NCBI GenBank assembly: GCA_020744225.1 | Contig: JAGMWG010000001.1 | Coordinates: 3,100,001 to 3,164,000 of the forward strand | Source of the DNA: Paraphoma chrysanthemicola | Taxonomy: Eukaryota; Ascomycota; Dothideomycetes; Pleosporales; Phaeosphaeriaceae | Reading direction: 5' to 3' | Length of the DNA stretch: 64,000 bases | Shown here: positions 33,586-45,600 of the stretch, in pieces | Layout: every line of letters begins with the position of its first letter | How positions within the stretch are numbered: position 1 is the stretch's first letter | Position numbers and translations under genes: made by a program | Notes under the pieces: generated by a model | Database searches by the model: none | Told to the model about the DNA's origin: nothing | What the model saw: the letters and a program-made list of their open reading frames with translations, nothing else

Positions 33586-34172
33586 GGTTGCAAGATGGCG
33601 ATGGCAGTATTGATGCAGCGACTTGGGGGTATATAAGATTTCCAGACGTTTGGAGAACGCTGATCATGAGTCAAATACACTTTGCAAAACGTCGGCTTCA
33701 TATCAGATAACGAGCGCAGCTCGCACGGCGCGGGCCACGGAATCTGTTCGGGCATGCCAAGATAAAGCCAACAACATCGATCCCGGCAACGCCACCGACT
33801 TCGGGCGACACACTGCAAACGGAACAGTAAAACTTCGGTCAAAACTTCGGAGTCTCATCAAATGCCGTTAGTGGTCTCGCGTTGAGTGCCGGCTCGCCTA
33901 GAGTTCCGAATTTTCCGTGCCAAAACCGCACCTGCGGATCTCTGGCGGAACAAGCAGACCACGGACAGTTCGCCAATCCCTGTCAGAGAAGACAGGACTC
34001 ATGCTAGATTTAAACTGTATTCCGTGTCGTCTTCCCTACTTTCTGGATTTGTGATGTTGTTGCGAACATCCTACATTGCAGCTCTTGTTACATCGGCCAG
34101 AACGACTTCCTGCAAGACTGTTTTAATTCTTGGCTTTTCTCCTCAATACTGAGTCAAATTCTGGGAATAAAG
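33586..34172. promoter_or_regulatory. Divergent promoter of FAH-family and extradiol dioxygenase genes
   Basis: This 587-base region drives both genes outward. At 33946-33966 it contains CGGAACAAG then ACCACGGAC, which resembles 36928-36955 in the other divergent promoter of the set. Further CGG/CCG triplets occur at about 33836 and 33905-33917. A shared regulator is inferred, not shown. Confidence 0.5.
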
Positions 34173-35286
34173 ATGCCTCTCCGAGACGACGACCCACGCA
34201 TTCGGATTCTCAAAACCGCCTTCATTACCTACACTCACAAAGACTTGGCCAAGGCAAGGAAGTTCTTGCTTGACTTCGGCTTGGTAATTACTGAAGAAAG
34301 AGCTGGCAAAGAAATTTTCTTCCGTGGCTATGGTTCCGAGCCATTTATTTACAGAGCTATACAAGCAGATGGCGAGTCTACCTTCGGGGGAGGTGCATTC
34401 GAGGTGGAATCAAGAACAGAGTTAGAGAAAGCAGCCAAGATACATGGAGCCACGAATGTATATGCCCTTGATACTCCGGGCGGCGGCGAAGCTGTTACTC
34501 TGACAGATCCCGCTGGCTACAAGATCCATCTTGTTTTTGGTCAAAAGACACGTATTCCAGATGGATCGAATCGAGAGAAACTCACCATCAACTATTTAGA
34601 CGAAAAGCCAAGATTAGGGAAGTTTCAGCGTATACCTCCAGGTCCTGCGCCTGTGTGGAGGTGGAGTCACGTTGGAGTTGCATACCCGATAGGCATGTAC
34701 CAAGAGATGTTCGACTGGTATACCAAGAAACTTTCCTTCGCTCCGTCGGATATCTTGCAAAGGGACGGGAAGTCATCTACCTGCTTCCTTCACATCGATC
34801 GAGGTCTTGAATTTACCGACCATCATGCTTTTTTCATCAAGTCCGCCAAGCCAAACCAGACGCCAAACGTGGCACACGCAGCCTTCGAAGTGCACGACCT
34901 TGATGTGCAGCAATTGGGCCACAAGCACCTGGCTTCACAGGGATATGATCTATGTTGGGGTGTGGGCAGGGTATGTATATTCGGTTATTTGTTTTGTTGG
35001 CACCACTTGTGGAGATTGTAGACCACTAATTTAGCTGACGTTTCTCACCAGCACCTACTTGGGAGCCAGATATTCGATTACTGGTATGATATCAGTGGCT
35101 TTGTCTTGGTAAGTGTCCACCTGCTCTCGCAACCTCCTTCCAAAGTAAAGCCAGTAATTAACTTGCTTTTCACAGGAGCACTATGCCGATGGTGATATGG
35201 TCAATAGTGAGACGCCTGTCTCGAAGGTACCTGCTGGGCCAGAAGCCTTGTCTATCTGGGGTCCAGAGGTCCCAAGTTACTTTTAG
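34173..35286 (+). CDS. Two-domain extradiol ring-cleavage dioxygenase (BphC-like)
   Basis: Exons 34173-34970, 35052-35108 and 35176-35286 give 321 residues, the standard size of type I extradiol dioxygenases with two vicinal-oxygen-chelate domains. The C-terminal domain holds the iron ligands His166 (HVGVAYP), His235 (HAAFEV) and Glu286 (EHYADGD). The catalytic histidines of DHHAFF (217/218) and GRH (267), and Tyr276, are also present. Spacings follow bacterial BphC closely: Tyr to Glu 10, GRH histidine to Glu 19. The two 3' introns lie inside this active-site region, and splicing restores it. The expected reaction is meta-cleavage of a catechol. In fungi ring cleavage is usually intradiol, so this is unusual. 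It shares a promoter with an FAH-family gene. Confidence 0.92.
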
Positions 35287-35935
35287 AGGCTTCGGAAGCA
35301 TGTCCTACGTGCGTCTGCTTGACGTCATTGTCATGACACTCGAAGCGGAGCGGGCAGACTATACATTAATTTAGTAGCTGCAAAGTGTTATAAAGAATTG
35401 TTTATATGTGCATTAGTCCTGCTTCTAGTATCCATGCAGGCTCATCCTTGTCAATGGAGGGAACCTCTCGTAGTCGTGGTATATCTCGGTGTCATGATTA
35501 CTATGAACCCTCTCTTTAGACGAGAATTTCCATCATATCGACAGTCGCCAAACTGCCATCACTCTGTATTCTAGAGTCATTCAGAACTTCGTGTTGCCTT
35601 GAGGCAGTGTTTACGATCATAGAATTATTCCTGGATGCTCTCTAGTTCATCGAAGGAAGTTAAATTGGTTCAATGCTCACGAACAGTAAAAGCGTTTTTG
35701 AATACCTCCCCAAAGATATGCTAGAGCATTGTACATGTCACAAGTAGCATGGAAAAGTCAGACCTCAGTTCACAAACTTCAAATCAGAAACGTGTGGAAA
35801 ATAGAGGTCTTGGCCCTCAAGCGGTAGAGATGAAGTTGAAGGTATCTGAAACATGAAAGTGAACTTGACACGCATATATTCAATCACGGAAAATCCAACT
35901 GGTTCTAATCTGGGCTTGTCCAAGGTTTAGTCGAT
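35287..35935. other. Intergenic between convergent genes
   Basis: An AT-richer 3' flank shared by the dioxygenase (+) and CMD-like (-) genes. No feature was recognised. Confidence 0.35.
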
Positions 35936-36560
35936 TTATCCAAGCCACTTTGGGACCTTGTCGTTTGCTTCAGCGATATCCAGCGCAACAAAAAGTCTTC
36001 CCACCATGTTGTAAGTAGCAATAGTCGCAGTGAGCTCGACAATCTCCTTCTCACTAAAACCCGCGTCTTCCAACTTGGCGAAAACACTATCTGGAACCGA
36101 CACCGCGCGTGACATATGGTCGGCATATACTAACGCCGCCCATTGGCGATCACTCAGAGGACCTTGCGATGTAAGATGTACTAACTTCACAACTGATAAT
36201 CCATCCTCCGTGAATCCATCGCTGGCGAGAAGCTTTGGGACATGATTGTTCCATTCGTGCCAAGCTCCTGCAACCAACATGGTACGACAGATAGCGATTT
36301 CGAGAATGTCATCTGACAGAGAAGTTTTCGTTCGAACGGCCCCCAGAAGAGCGTTCCAACCTGCAGCTATGGTGAGTTGTGATAATTGAGCAGCTTCTTA
36401 CAGTAAACAGCTTACCGTCTGCAATTTTGGGGGCATGTAGAAGTGTGAGGTCCAGGGGAATCAGCCCCTTGCTCCCTCTCCGTGCCTTTATACGCTCGAC
36501 GATTCCTTGGTCCTCGGACGGTAGGTCTGTGGGAGGGTTGGGCACGTATTTAAGACGCAT
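35936..36560 (-). CDS. Carboxymuconolactone decarboxylase (CMD/AhpD)-like protein
   Basis: Exons 36560-36416 and 36366-35936 join to 191 residues. The start MRLKYVPNPPTDLP, the LLHAPKIADGAAGWNALLGAVR segment at the splice, and ILEIAICRTMLVAGAWHEWNNHVP match the fungal CMD-like family. It keeps the EWxxH signature, but the AhpD CxxC pair is absent, so peroxidase activity is unlikely. Family members decarboxylate carboxymuconolactone or act in detoxification and secondary-metabolite sets; many are uncharacterised. The gene shares a promoter with the phenol hydroxylase gene. A role in handling an aromatic breakdown intermediate is an inference from that. Confidence 0.88.
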
Positions 36561-37263
36561 TATTATTACCGCGTTTTGCTTTCCTTTCTTCCTTTTCTTC
36601 CTTTTTTTTAAGAGGGACCAAAGTAGACGAATCGATCGAGTACCTCTTGTGTTCGATGGTTCGAGTAGTCTGTAGCTAAGAGAAGCGCGTGGGAACCTTC
36701 ATACGGGTTTATCTCTCGCGCCATCTGCAGTCTTTCGGCATGGTGCGAGCCCCAAGCCTCCCGCACTAGCTCTTGGCAGTAATGTGCATATAATCCAAGT
36801 TGTATTGCGTAGTTCGGCTGTCACCTCATTGGTAAGGATATCCCAAGGACAGAGTCTTGTTCCGTGGCTTTGTTGCGGAACGCCGTGGGCCCGGCGTTCC
36901 GACCAAATCGACCCAACTTTGCGGCTTCGGAAACAAGTGGGACCATATCACGGACTTGGCATATCGTAGTTCACGAACATCAGATGGATTCGTCCTTGCC
37001 GAATTGAGATAGTTTTTAAGAACTGAATCAAAATTCCGAAAGAATAACATGAGAACTAAAGCCAGAAATATTTCAACCACTCTTGTCGTGTCTCAAGGCA
37101 GAGGCAGTCATCTGTACGACTACTTTCCGTTGCCTAGGTTTCAAGAACACAATCACGAAGCCCGAAACTCTTTGAAGAACTCTTCCAAAAAGACAAATTG
37201 CGATCCTCGAAAATTGTTTGGGGTGAAAAATATCCACACTTCACAAACCACTGTCATAAGAGG
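36561..37263. promoter_or_regulatory. Divergent promoter of CMD-like and phenol hydroxylase genes
   Basis: A 703-base space holds the strong palindrome at 36876-36901. Next to it, at 36928-36955, is CGGAAACAAG followed by GGACCA and ACGGAC, resembling the FAH/dioxygenase promoter. A pyrimidine tract (36584-36608) lies just upstream of the CMD-like start. Confidence 0.5.
36876..36901. repeat. 10-base perfect inverted repeat, candidate operator
   Basis: CGGAACGCCG (36876-36885) and CGGCGTTCCG (36892-36901) are exact reverse complements separated by TGGGCC. The outer ends are CGG and CCG, the half-sites typical of Zn2Cys6 dimers, and the position is central in a divergent promoter. Confidence 0.6.
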
Positions 37264-39125
37264 ATGGCCGAGCTACCAGAGGTTATCGTACCGGTCCTGA
37301 TCATTGGGACCGGGCCGTCTGGTGCGACTTTGGCGCTGTTACTGGCCCAGATGGGCATCAAGGTCCTTGCGGTGTCGAAGCATCGTGGCACAGCCAATAC
37401 CCCGAGAGCTCATCTTGTCAACCAGAGAGCTATGGAAGTGTTCCGGGACGCTGGTCTAGAAGAGAAATTCAAGGTACAAGCCACCACAGCCGAATGTGAG
37501 TGTCCTCTATGTTCTTCATGGGCAAATCCCTTGGCCATTGATATGGTCTCATCTGCAAATCTGAGTGCTAATCTATTCCAGATATACAACATATTTCATG
37601 GCTGAACACCTTGAACGGCGAGGAATATGGTAGACTATGGTCATTCGGCAACAAACCTGATGCGAAGGGCGATTATGAGCTTGCCAGCCCATGTCCTATG
37701 TCAGATTTGCCGCAGAGTCTGATGGAACCGATGCTGGTGGCTGAAGCTACCAATGCTGGGGCCGAGATCCGTTTTTCGACCCTGTTTGTCCGACTAGAGC
37801 AAAACGTCAATTCGGTTAGGACGACTTTACGTGATCGATTAACGGGCCAGGAGTTTGTTGTCGTTTCTGATTATCTTGTAGGCGCGGACGGTGCCAGGAG
37901 TGCCGTTGTCCAGGCTTTAAACATCCCGATTATTGGTCGACAACTCAACCCTGCTTTCAATGTTCACATCAAGGCAGATCTCGCCAAGTATATAGCCCAC
38001 CGCCCTGGAAGTCTAACCTGGGTATTGAACACGGATGCACCGGAATGGTCAGCAGCTGGAAATTTCCGTATGGTAAAGCCTTGGAAAGAGTTTGTTGTTT
38101 CAATGCACCCTGTCAACAAGGATACGGCTACATTCAATCCCACGGAGGATGATATTCGCAAGCGACTGCATCAGCTGATAGGGGATGATACTGTGGATAT
38201 CAAAATTCTCTCTACATTCTCTTGGTCGATCAATGATCAAGTCGCGGAACGGTGGCAAGACGGCCGTGTGTTCTGCATTGGCGATGCCGCACATCGTCAT
38301 CCTCCAATAAATGGCCTTGGGAGTAATACTTCCATTTCAGATGCCTTTAATCTCTCTTGGAAACTAGCGTATGTGCTGAAAGATTTTGCGGCGCCTTCAC
38401 TGCTTGATACCTTGACACCAGAAAGAAAACCTGTCGGAGATGGTATTGTGCGGCGGGCGAACGAAGGCATGGAGGTCCACAGGACGCTTTGGGGTCTGCT
38501 GGGGCTCGATTCAGTGACGCGCCGAAAGACCACAGATCTTCTGCAGGCTTCCACCCCGACCGGAGTCAAAACGCGCGAGAATCTCCGTGAAATTCTGGAG
38601 ACCGTGGATGATGAAGTGCAGGCTGTGGGAATACAGATGAACCAGATTTATTCAGAGTCATCTGCAGTGCTAGTTGAGCCTGGAGACTTGGCTCCAGATT
38701 TCACTAGCCTCAACGCTTTAAAAAAGGTTAAAGTCAGCACCTATCCAGGGTACCATCTTCCGCACGTATGGCTCGCGGCAAATGGGCTGACGCCAAAGAT
38801 CTCTTCCCTCGACTTATGTGGTAAAGGGGCTTTTACATTAATTACCGGAATTGGCGGTGAAGCTTGGATACGGGCGACAAAACACCTATCTGCCGAAAGC
38901 CAAGTTCAGGTGCGAGGATTCACAATTGGCTTTAGGTGCGACTATATCGACTGCTATAGAGACTGGTCTAAAGTGCGGGGTGTTGAGGAGACTGGTGCGG
39001 TACTTGTGCGCCCAGATCATTTTGTTGCATGGAGGATCGAAAAGATTGTCGAGGATCCCGTTGAGAAGCTGTCTTCCGTATTGCGGAATATCCTAGGGAA
39101 GCATATAACGTTATCCTCGCTGTAG
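37264..39125 (+). CDS. FAD-dependent phenol hydroxylase (TfdB/PheA type)
   Basis: Exons 37264-37495 and 37582-39125 join to 591 residues. An in-frame ATG at 37198 could extend the N terminus by 22 residues. Motifs of class A aromatic monooxygenases are present: LIIGTGPSGATLALLLAQMG (dinucleotide fold), GADGARSAV (DG motif) and FCIGDAAHRHPPINGLGSNTSI (GD motif). The C-terminal thioredoxin-like domain ends with ETGAVLVRPDHFVAWR, as in 2,4-dichlorophenol and phenol 2-monooxygenases. The enzyme should place a hydroxyl ortho to an existing phenol group, making a catechol. That is the substrate class for the extradiol dioxygenase 2 kb away. Confidence 0.94.
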
Positions 39126-39508
39126 CACAAAGTGCGTCTACACCTCAATTGTATGTAGAATATTATGCTGCAGAGAACCAAATTAGTGCTGGTGTGCATA
39201 CTACCTTTAGAGAGTGATCCAGAGAGCTCAGACCGAATCAACGAGAAGTGATACCCAATTTAGTTCGATAGACCAGCACACTCTTGAAACAAATACGACA
39301 GTACAGCGTCAAAATTGCAGATATGGGAACATGTTATTGAATGAGCGTGTAATTGCGACGTCTCAAGTAGCAAGAGTAGTATCAACAATGCTCAAGCTCC
39401 AGCTCAAGTGGCAGCCACGAGGAGAGAGGAAATAGCAAACCACACAAGATTACATCCAACACCATAATCGCCCCTTCTTCGAGTACCAAGACCTGCTACA
39501 TTATCACC
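39126..39508. other. Short intergenic, convergent genes
   Basis: The 3' flank shared by the hydroxylase (+) and M13 peptidase (-) genes. Nothing recognised. Confidence 0.3.
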
Positions 39509-41949
39509 TCACCAAATCTCACACTCCGGCTTCCTAACCTTGCACCCCCACGCCTCCCTAAACCCCTTTGAATTTCTCGACACAGCCTCCACCCTCGCAA
39601 ACGCCGGCGCATGAGCGTCGGTTTCAAGTTTCACAAGCAAATCCTCGTGCGAACTCTTACTGCACCACATCTGCCCCGCCGCGAGGAAAAACAGCTGCTC
39701 GTTCGAAAAATCGTCTAAACCAGGGAGACGCTGGGATGGAGACGCGGCTTCATGTCTACGCCACGCATCCCAAGCACTCGCCATACCGCCTGCGTCTGCA
39801 ATATTCTCCGATATCGTGAGTGTGCCGTTGACGTATGCTTGTTGGCCAGTCCCATTCAAGACAGGCTGGCCGGTCTGATCGACCACGGGAATCGCGTTGA
39901 ATTGGTCCACGAAACACTTTGTCAGGTTTGCAAACGCAACTTCACTCTCCTCGTCCCACCATTCCTTGTACCTGCGATTGTTATCCCACTCGCGGCCATT
40001 CGTATCGAAGCCATGCGTGATCTCGTGTCCAGCGACCATGCCGATCGAGCCGTACGTGATGTAACTCGGCGCGTTCTCAAGGTAGATTGGTTTCTGTGTG
40101 ATCCCAGCGGGCACTTGGATGGAATTGTAATGTGCATAGTACCGAGCCTGGGCATTGAAAGCATGCACCCCGAATTCGGGCCAGAGAGTGGCGTCGACGG
40201 GACGGCTGAGGGCTCGGAAGGCGCGAGCGGTGGCCCAGCGGCGGATACTGAAAGCGTTGGAGAAGAGAGAGTCGGTGATGGTGATGGGCGAGTAGTATGC
40301 GAGGAGCGAGGTGGAATTCCATGCATCGGGTGTCTGAGAATTTGGCTTAGTGTACAATCAAGAACAATGTTCGATGCAATACGCACATGCTGGGGATAGC
40401 CAATGTTTGCTCTGACTTCGGATAACTTCTCCTGTACCAGTTTCTTCGTGTCATTTGCCATCCAATCGTTCTCTGATACTCGTTTGATCAGAGCGTCCTT
40501 GATCTCTCCAGTCATCGTCTCGAGATTCTCGCGCGATTCGTCGCTGTACGTAGCGTCTAAGAAGAGTTTGCTTGCAAGCCACGGCAGACTTTCATCTACA
40601 TAGGTGTAGCAGGTATCCTCCCATCTTTCCTTGCCGATGAGCTACCATCGAGACAATCGTTAGCAAAAGTTCAGAACATCGCGGGTCGGGACCGACCTTC
40701 GATGGCGTAACGAAACGCTCATAGCTCTTATACGCCATGACAATGAAGAGAGCTCTCAGTGTGGACTTGGGCGTCTCGGACACAAGCGCAGATACGTTGG
40801 CAAAGATTTCCGGAAATTGGAAAAGCATGCGGTCTAGCTTGTAGTCGGATGGGGAAAGCTTTTCAATGACCCTATCAAGGGCGAGGGCTGGTGCTAGCTC
40901 GACGGCATCTGCCACAGTGGACGTGTGATATATTTTCTGTCTCCGTATCAGATTGCTGAGAGCGATTTGAGGAATACAATGACATTTCTTACCTTCAACG
41001 TCGAGGGATCGGTGGGGTCGGCAGCGGCTTCTGCAATACCAATGGCGGCAGCCAAATCAACTACATTCTGCGCCACGTCGGTACCAGTGCCGTTTGAGAA
41101 AATGTTCGGAGCAACAGCTCTCAGGATATCTGCGATGGTCTTGTTGGAAACCGCAGAAAGCTCTGAGATGGAGGTGACACGGGACGGCAAAGCATGGTCG
41201 GAGATGTCGCCGGGATTGAAACCAAACGAAGGTACGAGCACGTCCTAGAGATCTTGAGCAAGAGTTCGAAAAGGTCTAACTGTTTCGGCACTTACAGGGT
41301 TTTGTGGATCTGGTATCGTCCAAAATTCACCAAAAACCGGCACGCCAATCCCAGCTAGATATGCAATGGTCCCGGCAAAAGCATCCATATCGCGCTCGGC
41401 GAGCTTGTCATTCGAAGTAGCGTCCGTGCCGTTGGAAGGAAATAGCTTAGCAATCTGCGCAACAATTTCTTGAAGGCCAGCAAGGTCCGGAGCATCTGTC
41501 GAAGCGTTCATGCAGGAACCGTAGTTCTTCACAACCATATTGAAGGCCTCCTGATCCAAAGGATCCACCGGAGTGGAGTTACTGGGAGAGTATGGACCCT
41601 CCAAGATCGTGCGAAGAATGTGGCTGTTCGTCGCTTGAATGGAGTCAATGGTACTCAGAGTTTCATCAGAAGGCCACTGCGCTGCAAAACCTCCACATGC
41701 ATCTGTGAAATGGAATAATTAGACGTCAACCGAACACAAAGCATTGTAAGAAGACCTACATTGGCCGAAGTCCTCGCAAGGATCTATAGATTTATAATCT
41801 TCGTGCAAGGTTCGAAGAATCCGAGCCGAAGTCTGGATGCAGGATGGTGTTAAACAGGTGTCATTCAGACTCGACGCAAAGGCAAATCGTGAAAGTAGTG
41901 ATGCAAAAAGTAATTGCTTGGCGCCCGTATTGAAGCTGAAGATATGCAT
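39509..41949 (-). CDS. M13 (neprilysin-type) zinc metallopeptidase, secreted
   Basis: Six exons (41949-41760, 41702-41296, 41244-40993, 40936-40697, 40641-40387, 40330-39509) give 721 residues. An N-terminal hydrophobic segment (QLLFASLLSRFAFASS) fits a signal peptide or anchor. The splice at 41760/41702 restores the family hallmark CEDFGQYACGGF. The zinc site is VAGHEITHGFD (His550, Glu551, His554), the third ligand is Glu623 in ENIADAGG, and the C terminus ends with the CxxW disulfide signature (CEIW). Many glycosylation sites are present. M13 enzymes cut small peptides outside the cell. Nothing connects it functionally with the aromatic set next door. Confidence 0.94.
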
Positions 41950-42693
41950 GTTTACTGCAAACGTCGATACCGCTGAAGTGATGGCATTTCAGGAGGTACG
42001 AGGATACGGCAGACCTTATATTCGATTCTGTCACTGAGGCCACCTCAACACATCAAGATACTGCGCCTTAGGAGATTGAGCGTCTGCCTAGTCAAGAATA
42101 GTATATGGTGCTTGTATTCCTAGCATAGCCATGAATATGGCAATGCTGCAGCAATGTGGCGTAGATCGTCGGTCTTGGCCTTTTACTCACCCGATTGGGA
42201 AATCTACGAAAGCATCCTGCCCGAGACCAATTTTAGTGAGTTGTGGAGACACGGATCAAGTGACGTATGAACATCATTTTCGTCTGTTTAGAGCTGCGCT
42301 TACTATGCGTCGAGAGCCGAGAGCCGGGGTTATGACGATGATGGCGTCCACCGCCGCTGTTGTCAGCTTCCAATATCCTGGCAAAAGTCTATATCTGAGA
42401 GAATTCTTACCATGGCACCTTTCAGTCAAGGCCAAGGAGAGATTCTAAGATCGGTCACTCCAACGTCACAGCTGAGAATTCATACATGAGCGAGCACATC
42501 GCTTCGTTGTGTGCACGGTGTTTGTCATGAGCCACAGGAAACCCTGCGCCACCTAGGATGACAGCCTGCGTGGAGATCTAATTCAATGGCAAGTCAACCC
42601 GTTGAGGAGTACTTCGCCTTCCCTAACGCCAAAAATGAAGAAGCGCATCGAACTCGTATTCCAAAGCTCCCTGCCAATCGTACCTGGTCATGG
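41950..42693. other. Intergenic, M13 peptidase promoter
   Basis: About 740 bases between the peptidase start and the PHO81 stop, both on the minus strand. Only short frames without domains were seen. Confidence 0.35.
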
Positions 42694-45600
42694 TCATGCC
42701 TGCGCCAATTCAGACTTGCTGGGTATGTGTCCGTTGAGGTCTAGCGCTCGGAGTACTTCGCTGGTTTCTGTGATGGTTGGGACTACAATGGACGGTACTT
42801 CGTGAATTACTCCGTTTGTACCGTTTGTGGTTGCATTCTGGCTGGGGCCCTGGAGCTCCTTCCGCACTTTGAGAACGCTATCAACGATGACAGCATCAAT
42901 GCCTTCGTTCTTCTGGATCTGGCCGACATGTTAGCAGCATGTTTGAGATCAAGGATACTTAAACTTACCCTGACGTTCTGGGGATCGTTGTTGAGCGTGC
43001 CGTAGCTGATACATATAAGACCGCTCTCCTTCACAACTTTTACTAGTCTCGGGCACATGACAAGTGGTTCAGCAGCGCTGACCACGCCGAGCAAATTCCA
43101 GCGACTGGCAAAGCGAATCGCCTCTTGCAGACTGGCAGCACGTACGTCTCCTACAGGTGATGTGCCTGCGTCCGTCAAGAAGAGTACTGGTATTGATGGC
43201 TGTTTGAACGAAAGCATGAGGCAAACATCCGGGTTGAAGGATGAGAAAATCACGTTTCGTTGTTCCATCTTGTCATACACCTTTTGCAAAACGGTATCGA
43301 CGAACGAATTAAGCTCAACGGCGTATTGATCCATCTCTTCCTCTTCAGATTCATGAAGCATTGGATACTTCATTTCGATGTTGAAGCCAACAGTGTCTGG
43401 TACCTCATCAAACATTTTTTCCAGGGTAGCGAAAGAAGATTGAATTGAGAACCCTCGATTGTTGCCTTTAAACCCTTTCTTTTTGAAATCGCGAGTGTAT
43501 TTCATTCGCTCGGTAAGCTCTTGTTGCCGGTCGAGATGGATGTTACGTTGCGTAGAGTTGTCCACAGAGTAGGATCGTAGACGTCGCGGGTTGGGACGGT
43601 CTGGTTCAACATTCAGTCCATTGGAGGGAATTGTCGGCTCAGGGGAAGCAGGCCGAGATTGTCTTGGCTTTTGGCCCTCACCGATATGAAGAAATTGATC
43701 CAAGGTAAGTGTATGAACAGGCGCATCGATTCCTGTTTCACTAACAAGAAAGTCGTGGTAGATGACCGGTACCAGGTCTTTTGTCAGTTGAACGTCGAAC
43801 TCAACGTACTCCGCCCCGAGATTTGCCGCAGAGATGAATGATTGGATAGTATTTTCCCCCAGCTGCAGTGATGTGCGAGATGCTGTGTTCTTGCCGAGTC
43901 CTCGGTGCCCAATGACCATTGTGGATGCCATCTTCTTCCAATAGGTATGCTGTTCGGTAATGGACATGGCTGGATGCTGGAATGGCGTGATGACTAAAAA
44001 GTTGAAGTTGACGGCGCCGATAACATCTAGTGTCGATGCTGCCACGATCGGTATTTTCATATCGCCTTGGAGCGAAATGCGCTTTGAACCAATGCTAGTC
44101 TTGATGGTCGACAAAAGCGCTACGCCGCGACCAACAACGCGATCATTGGTTCCCGCATAGGTTGGTACAATGTCGAAAAGTACCTTGACTTTGTTGAAAT
44201 CGGTAGTCATGAATGTTATGGGTTCAGTGGCGATGTTGTCTTGTACGGGTAGATCTATTACCGTTGGTTCACCGCTGGCTCCGGAGGCCGAAACAACCAC
44301 TGATAAGGCTGTATCAAGCTGCGTTGCATGCGCATCAGCGAGGGGAATATCGTCCAACTTCACTGCCGGGATGTCTTTCCTGATATCCATTGATCCAAGA
44401 CTGACTAAAACCATGGTCTCCTTACTCAAATAACGATGCCCAAAGGTTTTGACAGGTTCCGGGATCTTGTGCACAGGGGCGGACTCTCGATTCAAATTCT
44501 TCGACCTCCGCTCATCGAGCGAGGACTGTGGCGGCGAACCTGCACGTGCGATTCGTGTGTCTGTCGGCGCGACAAGTGGAGATTTTGACCGGGGCGCAAG
44601 CTCTGCAAGTTTCGCTGCGATAGCCATATGGCCTCGGAGCGCTGCATGCTCCTTGGCGGTCCAGCCAGAGTTATCACATCGCTGCAGGTTGGCGCCAGCA
44701 GCAGCGAGCAGCTCGACAATGGGAAGGTGGTCGTCAACGCAAGCGATGAAAAGTGGCGTCCATGCGAAAGTCTTTTCCGGGACATCGACTTCAGCTTTGT
44801 TGATCTCCGAACCTTGCAACAAAACTCTGGCGCACTCAGTATATCCATTGCGAGCAGCCACATGCAATGCCGTCTCACCGCCCTCATCCTCGTAGTTGAC
44901 ATTGACACCTGCCTCTACCAGGAGTTTGACGATGGCTACAAAGTTTGAGCGCGTAGCAAGAGCCAATGCGGCACCTGATTGCGAGATAGTCTTCCGGGAT
45001 GTGAGCTTCTTTTCACTAGGACCACGCCAGTTTTCGGCCTCGAGCAGGGTCTTCGTAGTCAGAGCATGTCCACCTATTACGCTGAGATGTAAAGGTGCAT
45101 AGCCTTCGGCATCCTGCCAATATGATGAGTCGATACCCTGTGATACGTCGAATTGCCCCCAATCTTGCATGCGCTTGATGACTGTCTGACAAATAACGAC
45201 GAAGCCATATTGAGCCGCATAATGGAGTGGCAGTCGGCCGTATGAATCACGCGACTGAAGAGCGTTACGCTGTTCTAGGCGGAGCTTGTCGAGAACGTAA
45301 GCTAGGAGTTTGACGGAGTCATCGTTTGCACTCAAAAGTTTTGTCGACTCTTCCTCTGTGCTGGTGAATGGCCAGGGCTGGCGATTGGGGGCGGTCGCTG
45401 GTACTATGAAGCTTCGCGCCTCGATCGAACTCTGGATGGACGCGCCTTCACCCCCAAGAGACTCGCCACTTTTGGAGCGACCAATGTTTATGACCAAGCG
45501 ATGAATGCAGTTGCGCTTGTTTATGTCATCCTCTTCATCCAATGATATGATGTCCTGCAATAGCCGATCGATGGATGCCTTGGCACGGCACGATATCGCT

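Noticed and set aside
36928..36955. Reading the CGGAA element as part of the nearby palindrome
   Set aside because: It lies 26 bases beyond the palindrome and has its own partner in the other promoter, so it is treated as a separate element.
39752..40399. 215-codon plus-strand frame
   Set aside because: It lies antisense to the M13 peptidase catalytic exon, where the minus strand has clear HExxH and ENIAD motifs.
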